A stretch of DNA of 55,975 nucleotides from Deinococcus arboris (GTDB lineage Bacteria; Deinococcota; Deinococci; Deinococcales; Deinococcaceae), in contig NZ_WQLB01000031.1 of NCBI RefSeq assembly GCF_009755355.1, forward strand, positions 1-55,975. The letters run 5' to 3'. Shown in pieces: positions 1 through 8,124 of the stretch. The first letter of the stretch is position 1, and every line of letters begins with the position of its first letter. A model generated the notes under the pieces. That model searched no databases. It worked only from the letters and a program-made list of their open reading frames with translations, and was not told where the DNA came from. Made by a program: the position numbers and the translations under genes.

Positions 1-192
1 CGGCGCGTCCGCATCCACGCTGTACCGCTGCGGCCACTTTTCGGCTTGCCAGGTTTCTTCCTCTCGGGTCCAGGTCAGCACCTGCCCAGCATCCTCGCCC
101 GCCGCCGTGCGGGCCGCGTGGGCGGTGGCGAAGGGGCCGAGGCGGCATAAGACCTCGCCCGAGTCGGCGTGGGTGATCAGGACGTGGGGCAT
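1..192 (-). CDS. Small hypothetical protein, cut by the left edge
   Basis: A frame of 64 codons opens with ATG at 192 (M-P-H-V-L-I-T-H-A-D) and is still open at base 1. The composition is soluble and charged, with no membrane segment or recognisable domain. No good ribosome binding site is visible. If the window ends are joined the frame stops after three more codons, or after six if the shared terminal 7-mer CGGCGCG is counted once, giving a protein of about 67-70 residues. Function unknown. Confidence 0.6.
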   Translation of the reverse strand, partial: MPHVLITHADSGEVLCRLGPFATAHAARTAAGEDAGQVLTWTREEETWQAEKWPQRYSVDADAP

Positions 193-328
193 AGGGGCAT
201 GATGGCGCTCATGCCGATGTTCCGCGATGGATGGCTCAAAGAGGTGGCTCTGTCGATCTGAGTGTCCTTCGGTCCAATCTGACTGAGAACTTAACCCGCG
301 TCTAAGCCAACGATATTAAGCTAGATAA

Positions 329-381
329 CCAACGGAAAGCGTTGCGATTCCGTTGGAAAACTCGTAGACTCCAAGAGTAAT
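329..381 (+). promoter_or_regulatory. Promoter with palindromic operator before the two-gene cassette
   Basis: A perfect 9-bp inverted repeat, CCAACGGAA (329-337) and TTCCGTTGG (348-356), overlaps a possible -35 box TTGGAA (353-358). A possible -10 box AGTAAT (376-381) follows at 17 bp spacing. The gene at 411 has a GGAGG ribosome binding site. The layout suggests that a dimeric regulator binds over the -35 box. The promoter boxes are inferred; the palindrome is plain in the sequence. Confidence 0.45.
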
Positions 382-410
382 TCCCCCCCACCCCCACTCG
401 GAGGCCCAAA

Positions 411-857
411 ATGAGCAACATTACGCGACCAGTCACCCGCAAAGAGCTTGCGCTGCACCCGCTCCAGCCTTGGCGTTCAGCCGAGCAATTTCGCAAAAAT
501 CTAGGAGACAATCTCCGCCTGATTGAGAGGGGGCAAGTTGGCACCTTGATGACCAAGGACAACAAAACCATCCGTCTTTTAAGCGATGAGGACTTTCAAG
601 TTCTCTACGGCCTAGCCAGAGAAGTTGATCGCTTGCGTGACGGCATTGAAGTCATTATCGCCGCCGCTGTTTCGGTACAGGAGAACCAGAATGAGTCCGC
701 CGTTCGTGTTCTGACAAAGGCCGCCTTGGCCCTGGGTCGTAGCCCTGTCCTGCCTACGCGCATCCCCTCGAAGGATTTCACTCTTGACGACATCAAAGTT
801 GACGAGAGCGACACGGACGATTCCTTCGATTTCAACGATATCAAGCGTCCGTTCTAA
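411..857 (+). CDS. Hypothetical protein, first gene of a two-gene cassette
   Basis: 148 residues starting at ATG 411 behind a GGAGG ribosome binding site. The middle is predicted helical (residues about 60-100) and the C-terminus is acidic, rich in Asp and Ser (D-D-I-K-V-D-E-S-D-T-D-D). No domain is recognised. The next gene starts 11 bp downstream behind its own strong ribosome binding site and a shared terminator follows it, so the two form one unit. Base composition is less GC-rich than the neighbouring phage genes, which suggests an acquired accessory cassette. Function unknown. Confidence 0.75.
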   Translation: MSNITRPVTRKELALHPLQPWRSAEQFRKNLGDNLRLIERGQVGTLMTKDNKTIRLLSDEDFQVLYGLAREVDRLRDGIEVIIAAAVSVQENQNESAVRVLTKAALALGRSPVLPTRIPSKDFTLDDIKVDESDTDDSFDFNDIKRPF

Positions 858-868
858 GGAGGCCCGCC

Positions 869-1618
869 GTGACGACCGCTCAACCTGAATCGCTGCTTGA
901 CCAACTTGAAACCGCCTTGCGACCGCACGCGCATGGCATGCAGGCTCTGGATGCCATCCGTTCGTTTGTCAAAGACTTGAAGAACACCAAGGCGCGCGCA
1001 GAGTTGTTGAACAGCGCAGGAGCGCTCGTCACCCGGCCTATCGATTGTGCCGAGGCGAAGGAGATCAAAGGGTACCCAAATGACGCAGATACTTTCTGGG
1101 TTCTTGCTGGGGACATTGTCTCTACTGATGCCGCATTCACATTAGGAGAGCGAGTCACATCGGATCAATCCGATGAGCCGCGCCCGAAGTTCATAGTGGC
1201 AAATTCCACTTGTGATCTCATTCCTGGTCGTAAGAAAACCAAAGCCCTACTCCTGGAAGTTCATCCTATTTACAAACCTACTACCGAAGAGCAGGGCGCG
1301 AGGCTGAAGAATCAGCTCGGCGCCCTGCTCTCTTTTCGAGAACGGCATTACATGTATTTGCCCCCCTTGCCTGGGGACCCAGAAGATGTGATTGCTAATG
1401 TGGTGAGTTTTAATGACTTCGCAATCATGAGGGTTGAGGATTTACCTGATGGGTCTGGGCGGAAGGCCTCTCTGAGCACACCAGGGTGGAGAATTTTCGC
1501 CGCCCTCTTACGTATGAATTTGAGCAGAGAAGGTGAGCACGAAGCTGAAATGCGCACTCGTCTGAACTCGCACTATTCGGGAATTGCACCAACAATAGGT
1601 ACCGGTATGAAGGCGTGA
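869..1618 (+). CDS. Hypothetical protein with an STCDL motif, second gene of the cassette
   Basis: 249 residues; GTG start at 869 chosen because AAGGAGG lies 7-8 bases upstream. A conserved-looking core reads F-I-V-A-N-S-T-C-D-L-I-P-G-R near residue 110, followed by L-L-L-E-V-H-P-I. This resembles the S-x-T-C-D-I/L core that I recall from uncharacterised proteins in accessory and defence-type loci, but I cannot confirm family membership. There are no membrane segments. It pairs with the preceding gene and is followed by a terminator. A defence or toxin-antitoxin role is only a guess from layout. Confidence 0.75.
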   Translation: MTTAQPESLLDQLETALRPHAHGMQALDAIRSFVKDLKNTKARAELLNSAGALVTRPIDCAEAKEIKGYPNDADTFWVLAGDIVSTDAAFTLGERVTSDQSDEPRPKFIVANSTCDLIPGRKKTKALLLEVHPIYKPTTEEQGARLKNQLGALLSFRERHYMYLPPLPGDPEDVIANVVSFNDFAIMRVEDLPDGSGRKASLSTPGWRIFAALLRMNLSREGEHEAEMRTRLNSHYSGIAPTIGTGMKA

Positions 1619-1625
1619 ATCGCTA

Positions 1626-1911
1626 TCAACCTGAACTTTGGCCCCGCTGAGCGGGGCGTTTTTCATTAGCCTTCCACGCCGCCCGCACCTGCGCCAGCGC
1701 CCCGGCTTCCATCGACCACAGCCCCTGCGCGCCCTTATGCGGAATCGGCTCGGGCAACGTCAGCACGTCCGCCAGCAGCCAGTGATATTGCCCCCGCGCT
1801 GCCCACGCGCTCGTGTTGGCGCTCCGGCGGCCAGCGACGATTCTCCACGTCCTTGCCGCCCTTCGCCACGCAGTAAGCCCACGGGTGTGTCAGGGTCAGG
1901 CCTCGGATCAT
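1626..1911 (-). pseudogene. Broken ASCH-domain protein gene (internal deletion and frameshift)
   Basis: The ATG at 1911 overlaps the stop of the upstream gene (ATGA). The frame begins like an intact ASCH-domain protein: M-I-R-G-L-T-L-T-H-P-W-A, then G-G-K-D-V-E-N-R-R-W-P-P. After about 30 codons it becomes unlike the family and stops at 1735. A second frame continues with the expected C-terminal part of the same family (Y-H-W-L-L-A-D-V-L-T-L-P-E-P, then H-K-G-A-Q-G-L-W) and ends at 1626. The usual central part is absent, so the gene appears to have lost an internal segment and its frame. Last gene of the minus-strand early operon. Confidence 0.7.
1641..1664 (+). terminator. Rho-independent terminator of the two-gene cassette
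   Basis: GCCCCGC (1641-1647), loop TGA, GCGGGGC (1651-1657), then GTTTTTC. The T run is on the plus strand, so it ends transcription from 411-1618. The broken minus-strand ASCH gene reads through the same bases. Confidence 0.8.
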
Positions 1912-2759
1912 GTGGCCACCACCCGGACGCCTACACGCCACACCCACGGATTGCTGTCCCAATCGGTGCCTGGCGCCGTGTGCAGCTCACCCCAGAGTGC
2001 CTTGAAGCGCGTCAGAGGAGACGGGCCCAGCGGCATGCGCGTGAAGCCAAACCGCGCCCCATCGGCGGTCAGCCGCGCGTTGTGCGCCCGCACCCGTTCG
2101 TGTTCCGCCCACCAGTCGGGCCAGTGCTTGGCCAGCCACGCGTCGGGCAAGCTGGTCATCCCCTCGCTGATCGCCTCATCTTCCGTGATGCTGTGCAGGC
2201 GCTCGGGCCACACGTCGGTGACTTCGAGCGTCAACCGGCTCGCCACCCGTGGCATATAGCGCGGCAAACGCCAGCGCGTGGGCGCCTCACCCATCGGCCA
2301 GTGGTAGCGGCCCTCAGCATCCATCGTCAGCCCCACCTTCTCGCAGTCATCCGCGCTCTGATGAGCCAGGCGCAACCACTGATGATCCGGGAGCGGCAAC
2401 CATTCCCGGCGGGCGTGCCCATCTGCCCGGTAATCTACCGCAATCACGCCCTCATCCCAGCTGCCCACGCGCCAGGCCTCGCGCACGTACAGCTGCTGGC
2501 CAGGGGCGCCGAGGGGGCAGGGAATGCTGCTGGTGTTCGACCGGGCATGAGCCGGAATGGCGTCTGCTCGGGCCAGGACGTGGAAGTCGCCGTCACCATC
2601 CTCGAAGCCGAAGTTCAGCGGATCGTGCTGATCGTCCCCACGGCCGCCCAGAAACGACAGGCCTGTGGTGGCCACGAGGCGGCGGGTAGCGGTCTTCTTG
2701 CCGGCGAGCAGGGCGCGCACCATGTGATCGCCGAACGTGATGCCTCGGGCGTCGGTCAT
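1908..2759 (-). CDS. ASCH-like phage protein
   Basis: 283 residues. Near the N-terminus it carries G-K-K-T-A-T-R-R (about 19-26), the G-x-K-T-x-T-R-R signature of ASCH-related phage proteins, followed by P-G-Q-Q-L-Y-V-R-E-A-W (about 83-93) and Y-M-P-R-V-A-S-R-L-T-L-E-V-T-D-V in the centre. The C-terminal S-N-P-W-V-W-R-V is also typical of the phage family. ASCH folds resemble PUA domains and are thought to bind RNA or modified nucleotides; the role in this phage is unknown. Start and stop overlap the neighbouring genes as ATGA, so it is translationally coupled in the early operon. Confidence 0.85.
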   Translation of the reverse strand: MTDARGITFGDHMVRALLAGKKTATRRLVATTGLSFLGGRGDDQHDPLNFGFEDGDGDFHVLARADAIPAHARSNTSSIPCPLGAPGQQLYVREAWRVGSWDEGVIAVDYRADGHARREWLPLPDHQWLRLAHQSADDCEKVGLTMDAEGRYHWPMGEAPTRWRLPRYMPRVASRLTLEVTDVWPERLHSITEDEAISEGMTSLPDAWLAKHWPDWWAEHERVRAHNARLTADGARFGFTRMPLGPSPLTRFKALWGELHTAPGTDWDSNPWVWRVGVRVVAT

Positions 2760-3463
2760 GCGCGCCGCCCCCCATGCCGGTGGCCGCGTGTGGCGTTTGC
2801 CGCCAGGATCTTGCCCACGATGGCTTCTGGGTCCGCATCCACTTGCACCACCCGCATGCAGGCCACCACATACGCCACCAGGGTCTTCAGTTCGGTCACC
2901 ACGTTGTGGCGCAGGCGCCCGTCATCCTCGGTCTTGCGGTAGGCCTCCAGCGCCCGGCTCGTGATCGTGTGCAGGTACAGCAGCGCCCCAGTGGGCCATA
3001 AGTGCTGCGGGTGATTGCGGCCCCAGGTACCGACAGCACTCTGGTTCAGGGGGTCGGCAAACCAGAGGCGCGTGGCCTGCGGGTCGGTGAGGTGGGCGAG
3101 GTCCAGGGCGCGCACGATCACGTCGCCGAGCTCGTGATTGATCTTGGCGGGCTCCGCTTCGCAGGCGGCTTCGGTGATCTCGCTGTGAATGAGGGCCAGA
3201 TACCGGGGGATGTGGCTGAGTTCGAACCCGAGGCCCCAGCCGTTGGCGGCGTTGATCCGCCGGGCTTCCTCGGCGCGGGCCCAGGCCTGGGGCTGGGCGG
3301 CGAGGTGCGCGGCCTGGCGGCTGAGTTCGGCGGCCTCCTGGGTCTGGAAGGGGGCGGATAGGTTGCACTGGTCGGCGGTGCCCCAGGGGAGCTGGCGCAC
3401 GGGGGCGGCGCGGTTCTCGGGGTCGTAATACCAGTACGTGGGTTGATCAGTGATCTTCGTCAT
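2756..3463 (-). CDS. MazG-like nucleotide pyrophosphohydrolase
   Basis: 235 residues from ATG 3463, which has GGAG upstream; a longer in-frame extension to 3682 lacks such a site and overlaps the dcm end. The centre has E-I-T-E-A followed by H-E-L-G-D-V-I-V-R-A-L-D-L-A (about residues 95-120), matching the E-x-x-E and E-x-x-D metal-binding pattern of MazG-type all-alpha pyrophosphatases. The C-terminus N-A-T-R-G-H-R-H-G is also typical. Such phage enzymes hydrolyse nucleoside triphosphates or alarmone-like nucleotides. Coupled to the ASCH-like gene by ATGA overlap. Confidence 0.75.
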   Translation of the reverse strand: MTKITDQPTYWYYDPENRAAPVRQLPWGTADQCNLSAPFQTQEAAELSRQAAHLAAQPQAWARAEEARRINAANGWGLGFELSHIPRYLALIHSEITEAACEAEPAKINHELGDVIVRALDLAHLTDPQATRLWFADPLNQSAVGTWGRNHPQHLWPTGALLYLHTITSRALEAYRKTEDDGRLRHNVVTELKTLVAYVVACMRVVQVDADPEAIVGKILAANATRGHRHGGRRA

Positions 3464-3516
3464 GTCGGTCTCCAGTGCTGGGGCCAGCGCACCGGCTAGC
3501 CCCAGGGGGTGAGGGG

Positions 3517-5790
3517 TCAGTCGGCGGCTTGCGGGAGTTGTGCACTCAGTTGCGCCCGCACTAAGGCCTCGGCCACCTGCGGGCACACGCTGTTTCCAAT
3601 CGCCCGTACCTGCTTCGACTTCGGAATCGGCTGCCCCTCCGGCGTCCGGTCCAGCACGTAGCTGTCCGGGAATCCCTGGCACCGCGCCAGCTCACGGGGC
3701 GTCAGCATCCGCATGCCAATATCGGCCAGCACATACCACTCGCCGCGCACCTGCAGCACCACCAGGCCGCCGTGGCTGTAGGGCAACAGGGCATCCCCCA
3801 GGTACTCGGCCAGGAAGTCATGCACCTCCCGCGCCCGCGCGAACTGGGCGGCCGTCAACGTCGGCACACAGTCCGCCGCAATCACGCCCGTTTTGCCTGC
3901 CCCCTCCGTCATCACCGTGGGCGCCGGCGCCTCGATGTCGGCCGCTGTGCTGGTCCCGAACTGCCGCATCAGGGTGGCGGCCGTCACGCTGAACCGGTCC
4001 ACCGTGGGCACCGTGCCCAGCGGGGTATCCGCGTCCCGGCTGTCATCGTGCTGGCCACCCCGGCTGTAATAGGCGGTCAGGTGCGCCGAAGTCAGGCACA
4101 TATCGGCCTTGCTCGTGATCGTGTGCATGCACTCGTCCAGCGCCTTGGGCCGGGCCTGGGCGCCCCGTCCCCCACACGCGACCAGGGCGCCACTAACCGC
4201 CGCGTGCCGCGCCTCGGTGACGATGGTGGTCAGCGGCTGCCCAGCGGGCCAGGTGCTGCCCGTGCTGCTGGCGTTGTCGATCCCGACGAGCGTGCCCGCC
4301 ACCAGCGCCTGATTGTTCTCCGTGACGATGGTGGGCACCTGGCCGGTCAGCGGGTAGGTGCAGCTCGTCCGGCTGCGCTGGTTATCGGTCTTGATCAGGG
4401 CGCCGCTGACCAAGCCTTGCGGCCCACCGCTGGCCAGCACCGTGCGCGCTGGATTGGTGGCGGGGTAATTGGCGTGTGCTGGGGGCAGCGTGCCTCCGTT
4501 GTGCTGAATCAGGTGGGCGGTGGCCAGGGCGTGCCGGTTCTCGGTGGTCTGAGTGCGCAGCGGCTCTGACCCGTCCTGCCCCCGCACTTCGGTCTCGCTC
4601 TTGCGGCCGTAGTAGGTCACCAGCTGGGCCGCCACCAGGCCGTGGGTGTTGCCCGTGCTCTCCCGCGCGGGTGTGCCGCCCGCCGTGATCGTGGCAATGG
4701 GGTCGCTCACCCCCTGCCCCACGCTGCCGGTGTTGAACTTGGTCAGGTGGGCCGCCAGCAGTTCCGTCTTGTTGTGCGTGGTCGTGATCGTCGGCAGCGG
4801 CGTGTTGGCCGCCTGCCCCGCCCGGCCAAACATCCGGTCCGAGAGCACGGGCGCGAGCGCTGGCTGAATCAATTCGTTCTTGTTGTGGTTGGTCGTGATG
4901 GTGCTTAGGGGCGCGTCCACCGAGCGGGGCGGGTTCTGGTGCTGTTTATTCACGAGGAAAGGCTGTGGGCTTTCCAGCACGAAGCGGCGCAGGCCCTGGG
5001 CGACCCGGTTCAAGGTGTTGCGCACCAGGGGCTTCTTGCGGTCAAAGATGCTGGGGCAGGGCAGGTCCCAGTCGATACACTCGGCGGCCGTGCGGTAGGG
5101 CTTGAGCACGCCCGCCTGTACCCTGGGATCATTCGGTGCCGCGTGGGTGGGCTCCGGCCACACAATCGGCAGGCCGTCCTTACGGGCGATCACGAACAGG
5201 CGCTTGCGGATGGTGGGGGTGCCGTAATCGCAGGCGCGCAACTCGCGGTACTCGACCTCGTAGCCCTGACGGCGCAGCGCGTTGACCCAGCTGTTGAAGG
5301 TCCGGCCCTTCTGCTTGGGGTCCGGGCGGCCATCGGGGAGCAGCGGGCCCCAGTCCCGGAATTCCTCCACGTTCTCAGTAATGGCGATGTTGACGTTGGT
5401 GAGCGCCGTCCAGCGCAGCAGCACCCAGGCCAGGCCACGGATCTTGCGGTCCAGCAGGGCGGCGCCCTTGGCCTTGCTGAAGTGGGTGCAGGTGGGCGAG
5501 TTCCAGGCCAGAATGATGTCCTGACCGCGCGCCACCTTGCGGGGGTTGACCTGCCAGACGTCCTCGATGCTGTGGTGGCTGTGGGGATGGTTCAGGCGGT
5601 GCAGGCCGAGCGCGGTGGGGTCATGGTTGATGGCGTGGTCCACCGGGCGGCCAATGGCCATTTCGATGCCGAGACTGGCGCCGCCTGCACCGGCAAAGTT
5701 GTCGATCACGAGCTTGCCCTGGCCCAGCTCGCCGCCAAGGTAGGGGAAGAGGGGCGCGTAGTTGGTGGCGTGTTTGGGTGTCTTCTTCAT
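3517..5790 (-). CDS. C5-cytosine DNA methyltransferase with expanded repeat region
   Basis: 757 residues; ATG 5790 with GAGGT upstream. Motif I is D-N-F-A-G-A-G-G (30-37), the catalytic motif is N-S-P-T-C with Cys101 (P-T-C instead of the usual P-C), E-N-V is at 139-141, and Y-G-T-P-T-I-R-K-R-L-F carries the motif VIII arginines. The C-terminal C-Q-G-F-P and R-A-I-G-N-S-V are motifs IX/X. It should methylate cytosine in phage DNA, shielding it from host restriction. Between motifs VIII and IX about 350 residues hold roughly ten degenerate repeats of the type P-L-x-T-I-T-T followed by A-x-L, making the protein about twice the usual length. Followed by MazG-like after a 53-bp gap. Confidence 0.92.
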   Translation of the reverse strand: MKKTPKHATNYAPLFPYLGGELGQGKLVIDNFAGAGGASLGIEMAIGRPVDHAINHDPTALGLHRLNHPHSHHSIEDVWQVNPRKVARGQDIILAWNSPTCTHFSKAKGAALLDRKIRGLAWVLLRWTALTNVNIAITENVEEFRDWGPLLPDGRPDPKQKGRTFNSWVNALRRQGYEVEYRELRACDYGTPTIRKRLFVIARKDGLPIVWPEPTHAAPNDPRVQAGVLKPYRTAAECIDWDLPCPSIFDRKKPLVRNTLNRVAQGLRRFVLESPQPFLVNKQHQNPPRSVDAPLSTITTNHNKNELIQPALAPVLSDRMFGRAGQAANTPLPTITTTHNKTELLAAHLTKFNTGSVGQGVSDPIATITAGGTPARESTGNTHGLVAAQLVTYYGRKSETEVRGQDGSEPLRTQTTENRHALATAHLIQHNGGTLPPAHANYPATNPARTVLASGGPQGLVSGALIKTDNQRSRTSCTYPLTGQVPTIVTENNQALVAGTLVGIDNASSTGSTWPAGQPLTTIVTEARHAAVSGALVACGGRGAQARPKALDECMHTITSKADMCLTSAHLTAYYSRGGQHDDSRDADTPLGTVPTVDRFSVTAATLMRQFGTSTAADIEAPAPTVMTEGAGKTGVIAADCVPTLTAAQFARAREVHDFLAEYLGDALLPYSHGGLVVLQVRGEWYVLADIGMRMLTPRELARCQGFPDSYVLDRTPEGQPIPKSKQVRAIGNSVCPQVAEALVRAQLSAQLPQAAD

Positions 5791-5846
5791 GGGACCTCAG
5801 GCGACCTTGGGGTGATGGGGGCGCAGGCCCGGGCAGAGGGGCACAG

Positions 5847-6682
5847 TCACATGCGCTCCAGCAGCACGGGGCTCACATGGGTCAGGCGGCGCCAAGCCAC
5901 GGGGTTCAGCCACAGGGTTTCAGCGCGGTGCGCATTCGTCTGCGTGCGGGCGCCAGTGCTGACGGTGTGCCAGCCGGGCAGCTGCTGGGTGTAGTAGTCG
6001 TTCGCGTAGGCGCTCAGCACCACGGGCCCCAGGTGGGCGCGCAGCACCTCGATCAGCTCGTCATGCTGTTCACGGCTCGCATTTCGTGCTCGTACATGCG
6101 AGTACCGCTCCGGATCTCGCGCAGGTAGGGTGGGTCGCAGTACAGCAGCGCCTCCGGCCCCTGCACCTGCTCGATCAGCTTCACGGCCGGAAACTGACTG
6201 ATCTGCGCGCCGGCCAATCGCGTCACGGCGTAGTGCACGCGGTCGGGCAACGTATGCCAGGCCGTCACGGGGCTCTGCCCAGCCAGCTCCCGGAAGCGCC
6301 ATTTCGTCCGCACGTCCACCGGGCGCCGCCCAATCTGCTGCCAGGTCACCACGACCACGCAGCGGGCCCGTTCCAGATCGGAGAGCCCGCCGGCCTTCAG
6401 GGCGGCCCAGCAGCGGTCGTATTCCTCTTGGGCCCAGGGCGTCAGGGCCAGCAGCGCGGCCAGCTCGGCCCCCTGCTCGCGCAAGACCCGGAAGAGGGTG
6501 ACCACGTGGCCGTCCAGGTCGTTGATGACCTCGACACGACTCGCCTCCTTGGTGAAAAAGACGGCGCCGCTGCCCAGGAACGGCTCAACGTAGGCGTCAT
6601 GCCACGGCAGGTGGCTGACCACCCACTCGGCAATGCGCCACTTCGCGCCCGGCCAGCGGAGGACTGGAGCCACAAGGCTCAT
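5847..6682 (-). pseudogene. Frameshifted Dam-type (D12) adenine methyltransferase
   Basis: The first frame (6682 to 6053) has the D12-class motifs: R-W-P-G-A-K-W-R, E-P-F-L-G-S-G-A-V-F-F (S-adenosylmethionine binding) and Y-C-D-P-P-Y (catalytic D-P-P-Y). It stops early after M-Y-E-H-E-M. The frame one base over continues with H-D-E-L-I-E-V-L-R-A-H and G-P-V-V-L-S-A-Y, then L-W-L-N-P-V-A at the end, exactly the missing C-terminal part. Adding one G after ATG near 6076 would restore a protein of about 278 residues. It is therefore disrupted by a single-base loss, or a sequencing error, or much less likely a programmed shift. The truncated protein keeps the catalytic core but lacks its last 70 residues. 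Confidence 0.8.
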
Positions 6683-7395
6683 GCGTCAACCACGCACACA
6701 CAGGCCTGCACCGGCCACCCGCACCGCGCACACTCGTCCGCCCCCCAGTTCCCCAGGTCTTCTTGAACCTCTTCCGGTGCCACTGCAACCTGTCCTGCCC
6801 CGTGGTGCCGCAGCACGAAGGCCAGCCGCTGCGCATTCCCCAGCGCCGTCCCGATGGCCGCAAAGTCCCCTGGCACCGCGAGGTCCCCAATCGCGTCCGT
6901 CAATTTCAGGGGCCGCCACTTCCCGCTGGTCCAGTTGTAGGTGCCGCAGATCGGCGTCAGCAGCTCTTGCCCGCTCTGCCAGTGCCCCATGCCGAAGGCT
7001 TCGACCCCCTCCGCCCGGCACGCCCGCACGATGCTCTCGACCATCCATGGCGCGGCAAACAGCACCACATCGTGTCCAGCGCTGGTCAAATCTTCGAACT
7101 GGCGCAGGCACGTGGCCAGACTCGGCGCGTGCTCCAAATCGGCGGCCTTCACGCTGTGCATGGCCTGCGCGTCCGGCTCAATGGGCTGCGTGGTGAAGCA
7201 CCGCGTGTCCAGCAGCACCCCGCCCTGGCCGTCCAGCACCACGAACTGCACCGGCACGGCGTTCCGTAGACCTGTGGTGGCCAGCGCGACCACCCGCAAG
7301 GTGGGCGAGGCCAGCAGCGCCGTCAGCTTCGTCTGAGCCGCTTCACGCTCCTGCACCTGGCGCTGCTCAATGTGTGGGTCAAAGGTGCCGGTCAC
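6679..7395 (-). CDS. DnaQ-like exonuclease fold without catalytic acids, plus zinc ribbon
   Basis: 238 residues; the GTG at 7395 overlaps the upstream stop (GTGA). The N-terminal part aligns by eye with DEDDh 3'-5' exonucleases: V-V-A-L-A-T-T-G-L stands where D-x-E-T-T-G-L is expected, then F-V-V-L-D-G-Q-G-G-V-L-L-D-T and M-H-S-V in place of I-H-G-I. Both acidic residues of motif I are alanine, so nuclease activity is unlikely. The C-terminus C-A-R-C and C-V-C looks like a small zinc ribbon. It may have become a binding protein. Coupled to the dam gene by ATGA overlap. Confidence 0.6.
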   Translation of the reverse strand: MTGTFDPHIEQRQVQEREAAQTKLTALLASPTLRVVALATTGLRNAVPVQFVVLDGQGGVLLDTRCFTTQPIEPDAQAMHSVKAADLEHAPSLATCLRQFEDLTSAGHDVVLFAAPWMVESIVRACRAEGVEAFGMGHWQSGQELLTPICGTYNWTSGKWRPLKLTDAIGDLAVPGDFAAIGTALGNAQRLAFVLRHHGAGQVAVAPEEVQEDLGNWGADECARCGWPVQACVCVVDA

Positions 7396-7679
7396 AGCGC
7401 CTTCACCGGGCCTTTCTCGACGCTGCCGGGCATGGTCCCCAGGCCCAGCAGGCAGACCAGCACGCTCAGCACCAGCAGCGAGGCATTCACCGCCAGCCAG
7501 GGCCGGCCCGCTTCCACCAGGCACACAGGGAACACCAGGACGCCGGTCGCGCCCAGGCCCGCGCAGGCCTCGCCATACGGCCGCAGGGTGCGGCGAGCGA
7601 ACACCCGCAGGCGACGCATGAATCGCCGGGGCCGGTGGGGCAGGCGGGCATGGGTCAAGGCTGGGGCAGCGGTGGTCAT
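7392..7679 (-). CDS. Small membrane protein
   Basis: 95 residues. A basic N-terminal half (R-R-F-M-R-R-L-R) is followed by two hydrophobic stretches, about residues 43-57 and 65-84, consistent with a two-helix inner-membrane protein with a cytoplasmic basic tail. Start and stop overlap both neighbours (ATGA, GTGA), so it belongs to the early operon. Function unknown. Confidence 0.7.
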   Translation of the reverse strand: MTTAAPALTHARLPHRPRRFMRRLRVFARRTLRPYGEACAGLGATGVLVFPVCLVEAGRPWLAVNASLLVLSVLVCLLGLGTMPGSVEKGPVKAL

Positions 7680-8092
7680 GCGCCCACCGGGGTCAGCGAC
7701 CCGTCCGGCGCCACGTCATACACCACCACATGCCCGGCATATGACTGGGCATCCTGCGACATGGTGGCGCTCAAGCGTTCCCGCAGATCTGCGGCGAAGC
7801 CCTCGGCCTTGGCCTGCTCCACACCGCTTTCGGTCAGGGCCGCCACCAGCGTCAGCAGCGCTGCATCCTCGGCCAACACCACGACCTGTGGCTCGTCACC
7901 GTTCTCCAGCACGTCTTCACGGGTCATGCCCCACTGGGCCGCCGCCTGCCCCACGATGTCGTTGAGCGTCTGGAACGGGCCAGCCCAGTCTCCTTCGTCA
8001 TTGTTCTTCAGGCACCACAGCGGCCCGGTAAAGCCGGGGGCCAGGGCGAGGATGTCGGCGGCGGTCACGGGCTGAGCAGGCAGGGTCGTCAT
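7676..8092 (-). CDS. Hypothetical early protein
   Basis: 138 residues from ATG 8092, chosen because GGAG lies 8 bases upstream. An in-frame ATG at 8128 that overlaps the previous stop would add 12 residues. It is acidic, with a V-V-V-L-A-E-D strand-like centre, and shows no recognised domain. Early operon member. Confidence 0.75.
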   Translation of the reverse strand: MTTLPAQPVTAADILALAPGFTGPLWCLKNNDEGDWAGPFQTLNDIVGQAAAQWGMTREDVLENGDEPQVVVLAEDAALLTLVAALTESGVEQAKAEGFAADLRERLSATMSQDAQSYAGHVVVYDVAPDGSLTPVGA

Positions 8093-8124
8093 GGTGGGAT
8101 CTCCAGGGGTGAGGGGGCGAAGGG

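Noticed and set aside
1638..2942. Long plus-strand open frame of 434 codons opposite the ASCH-like gene
   Set aside because: Arg/Pro/Ala-rich composition with no domain; it is the antisense shadow of GC-rich minus-strand genes that carry clear motifs and coupled starts.
3772..5994. Plus-strand open frames opposite the dcm gene
   Set aside because: Antisense of a gene with all cytosine methyltransferase motifs; low-complexity products.
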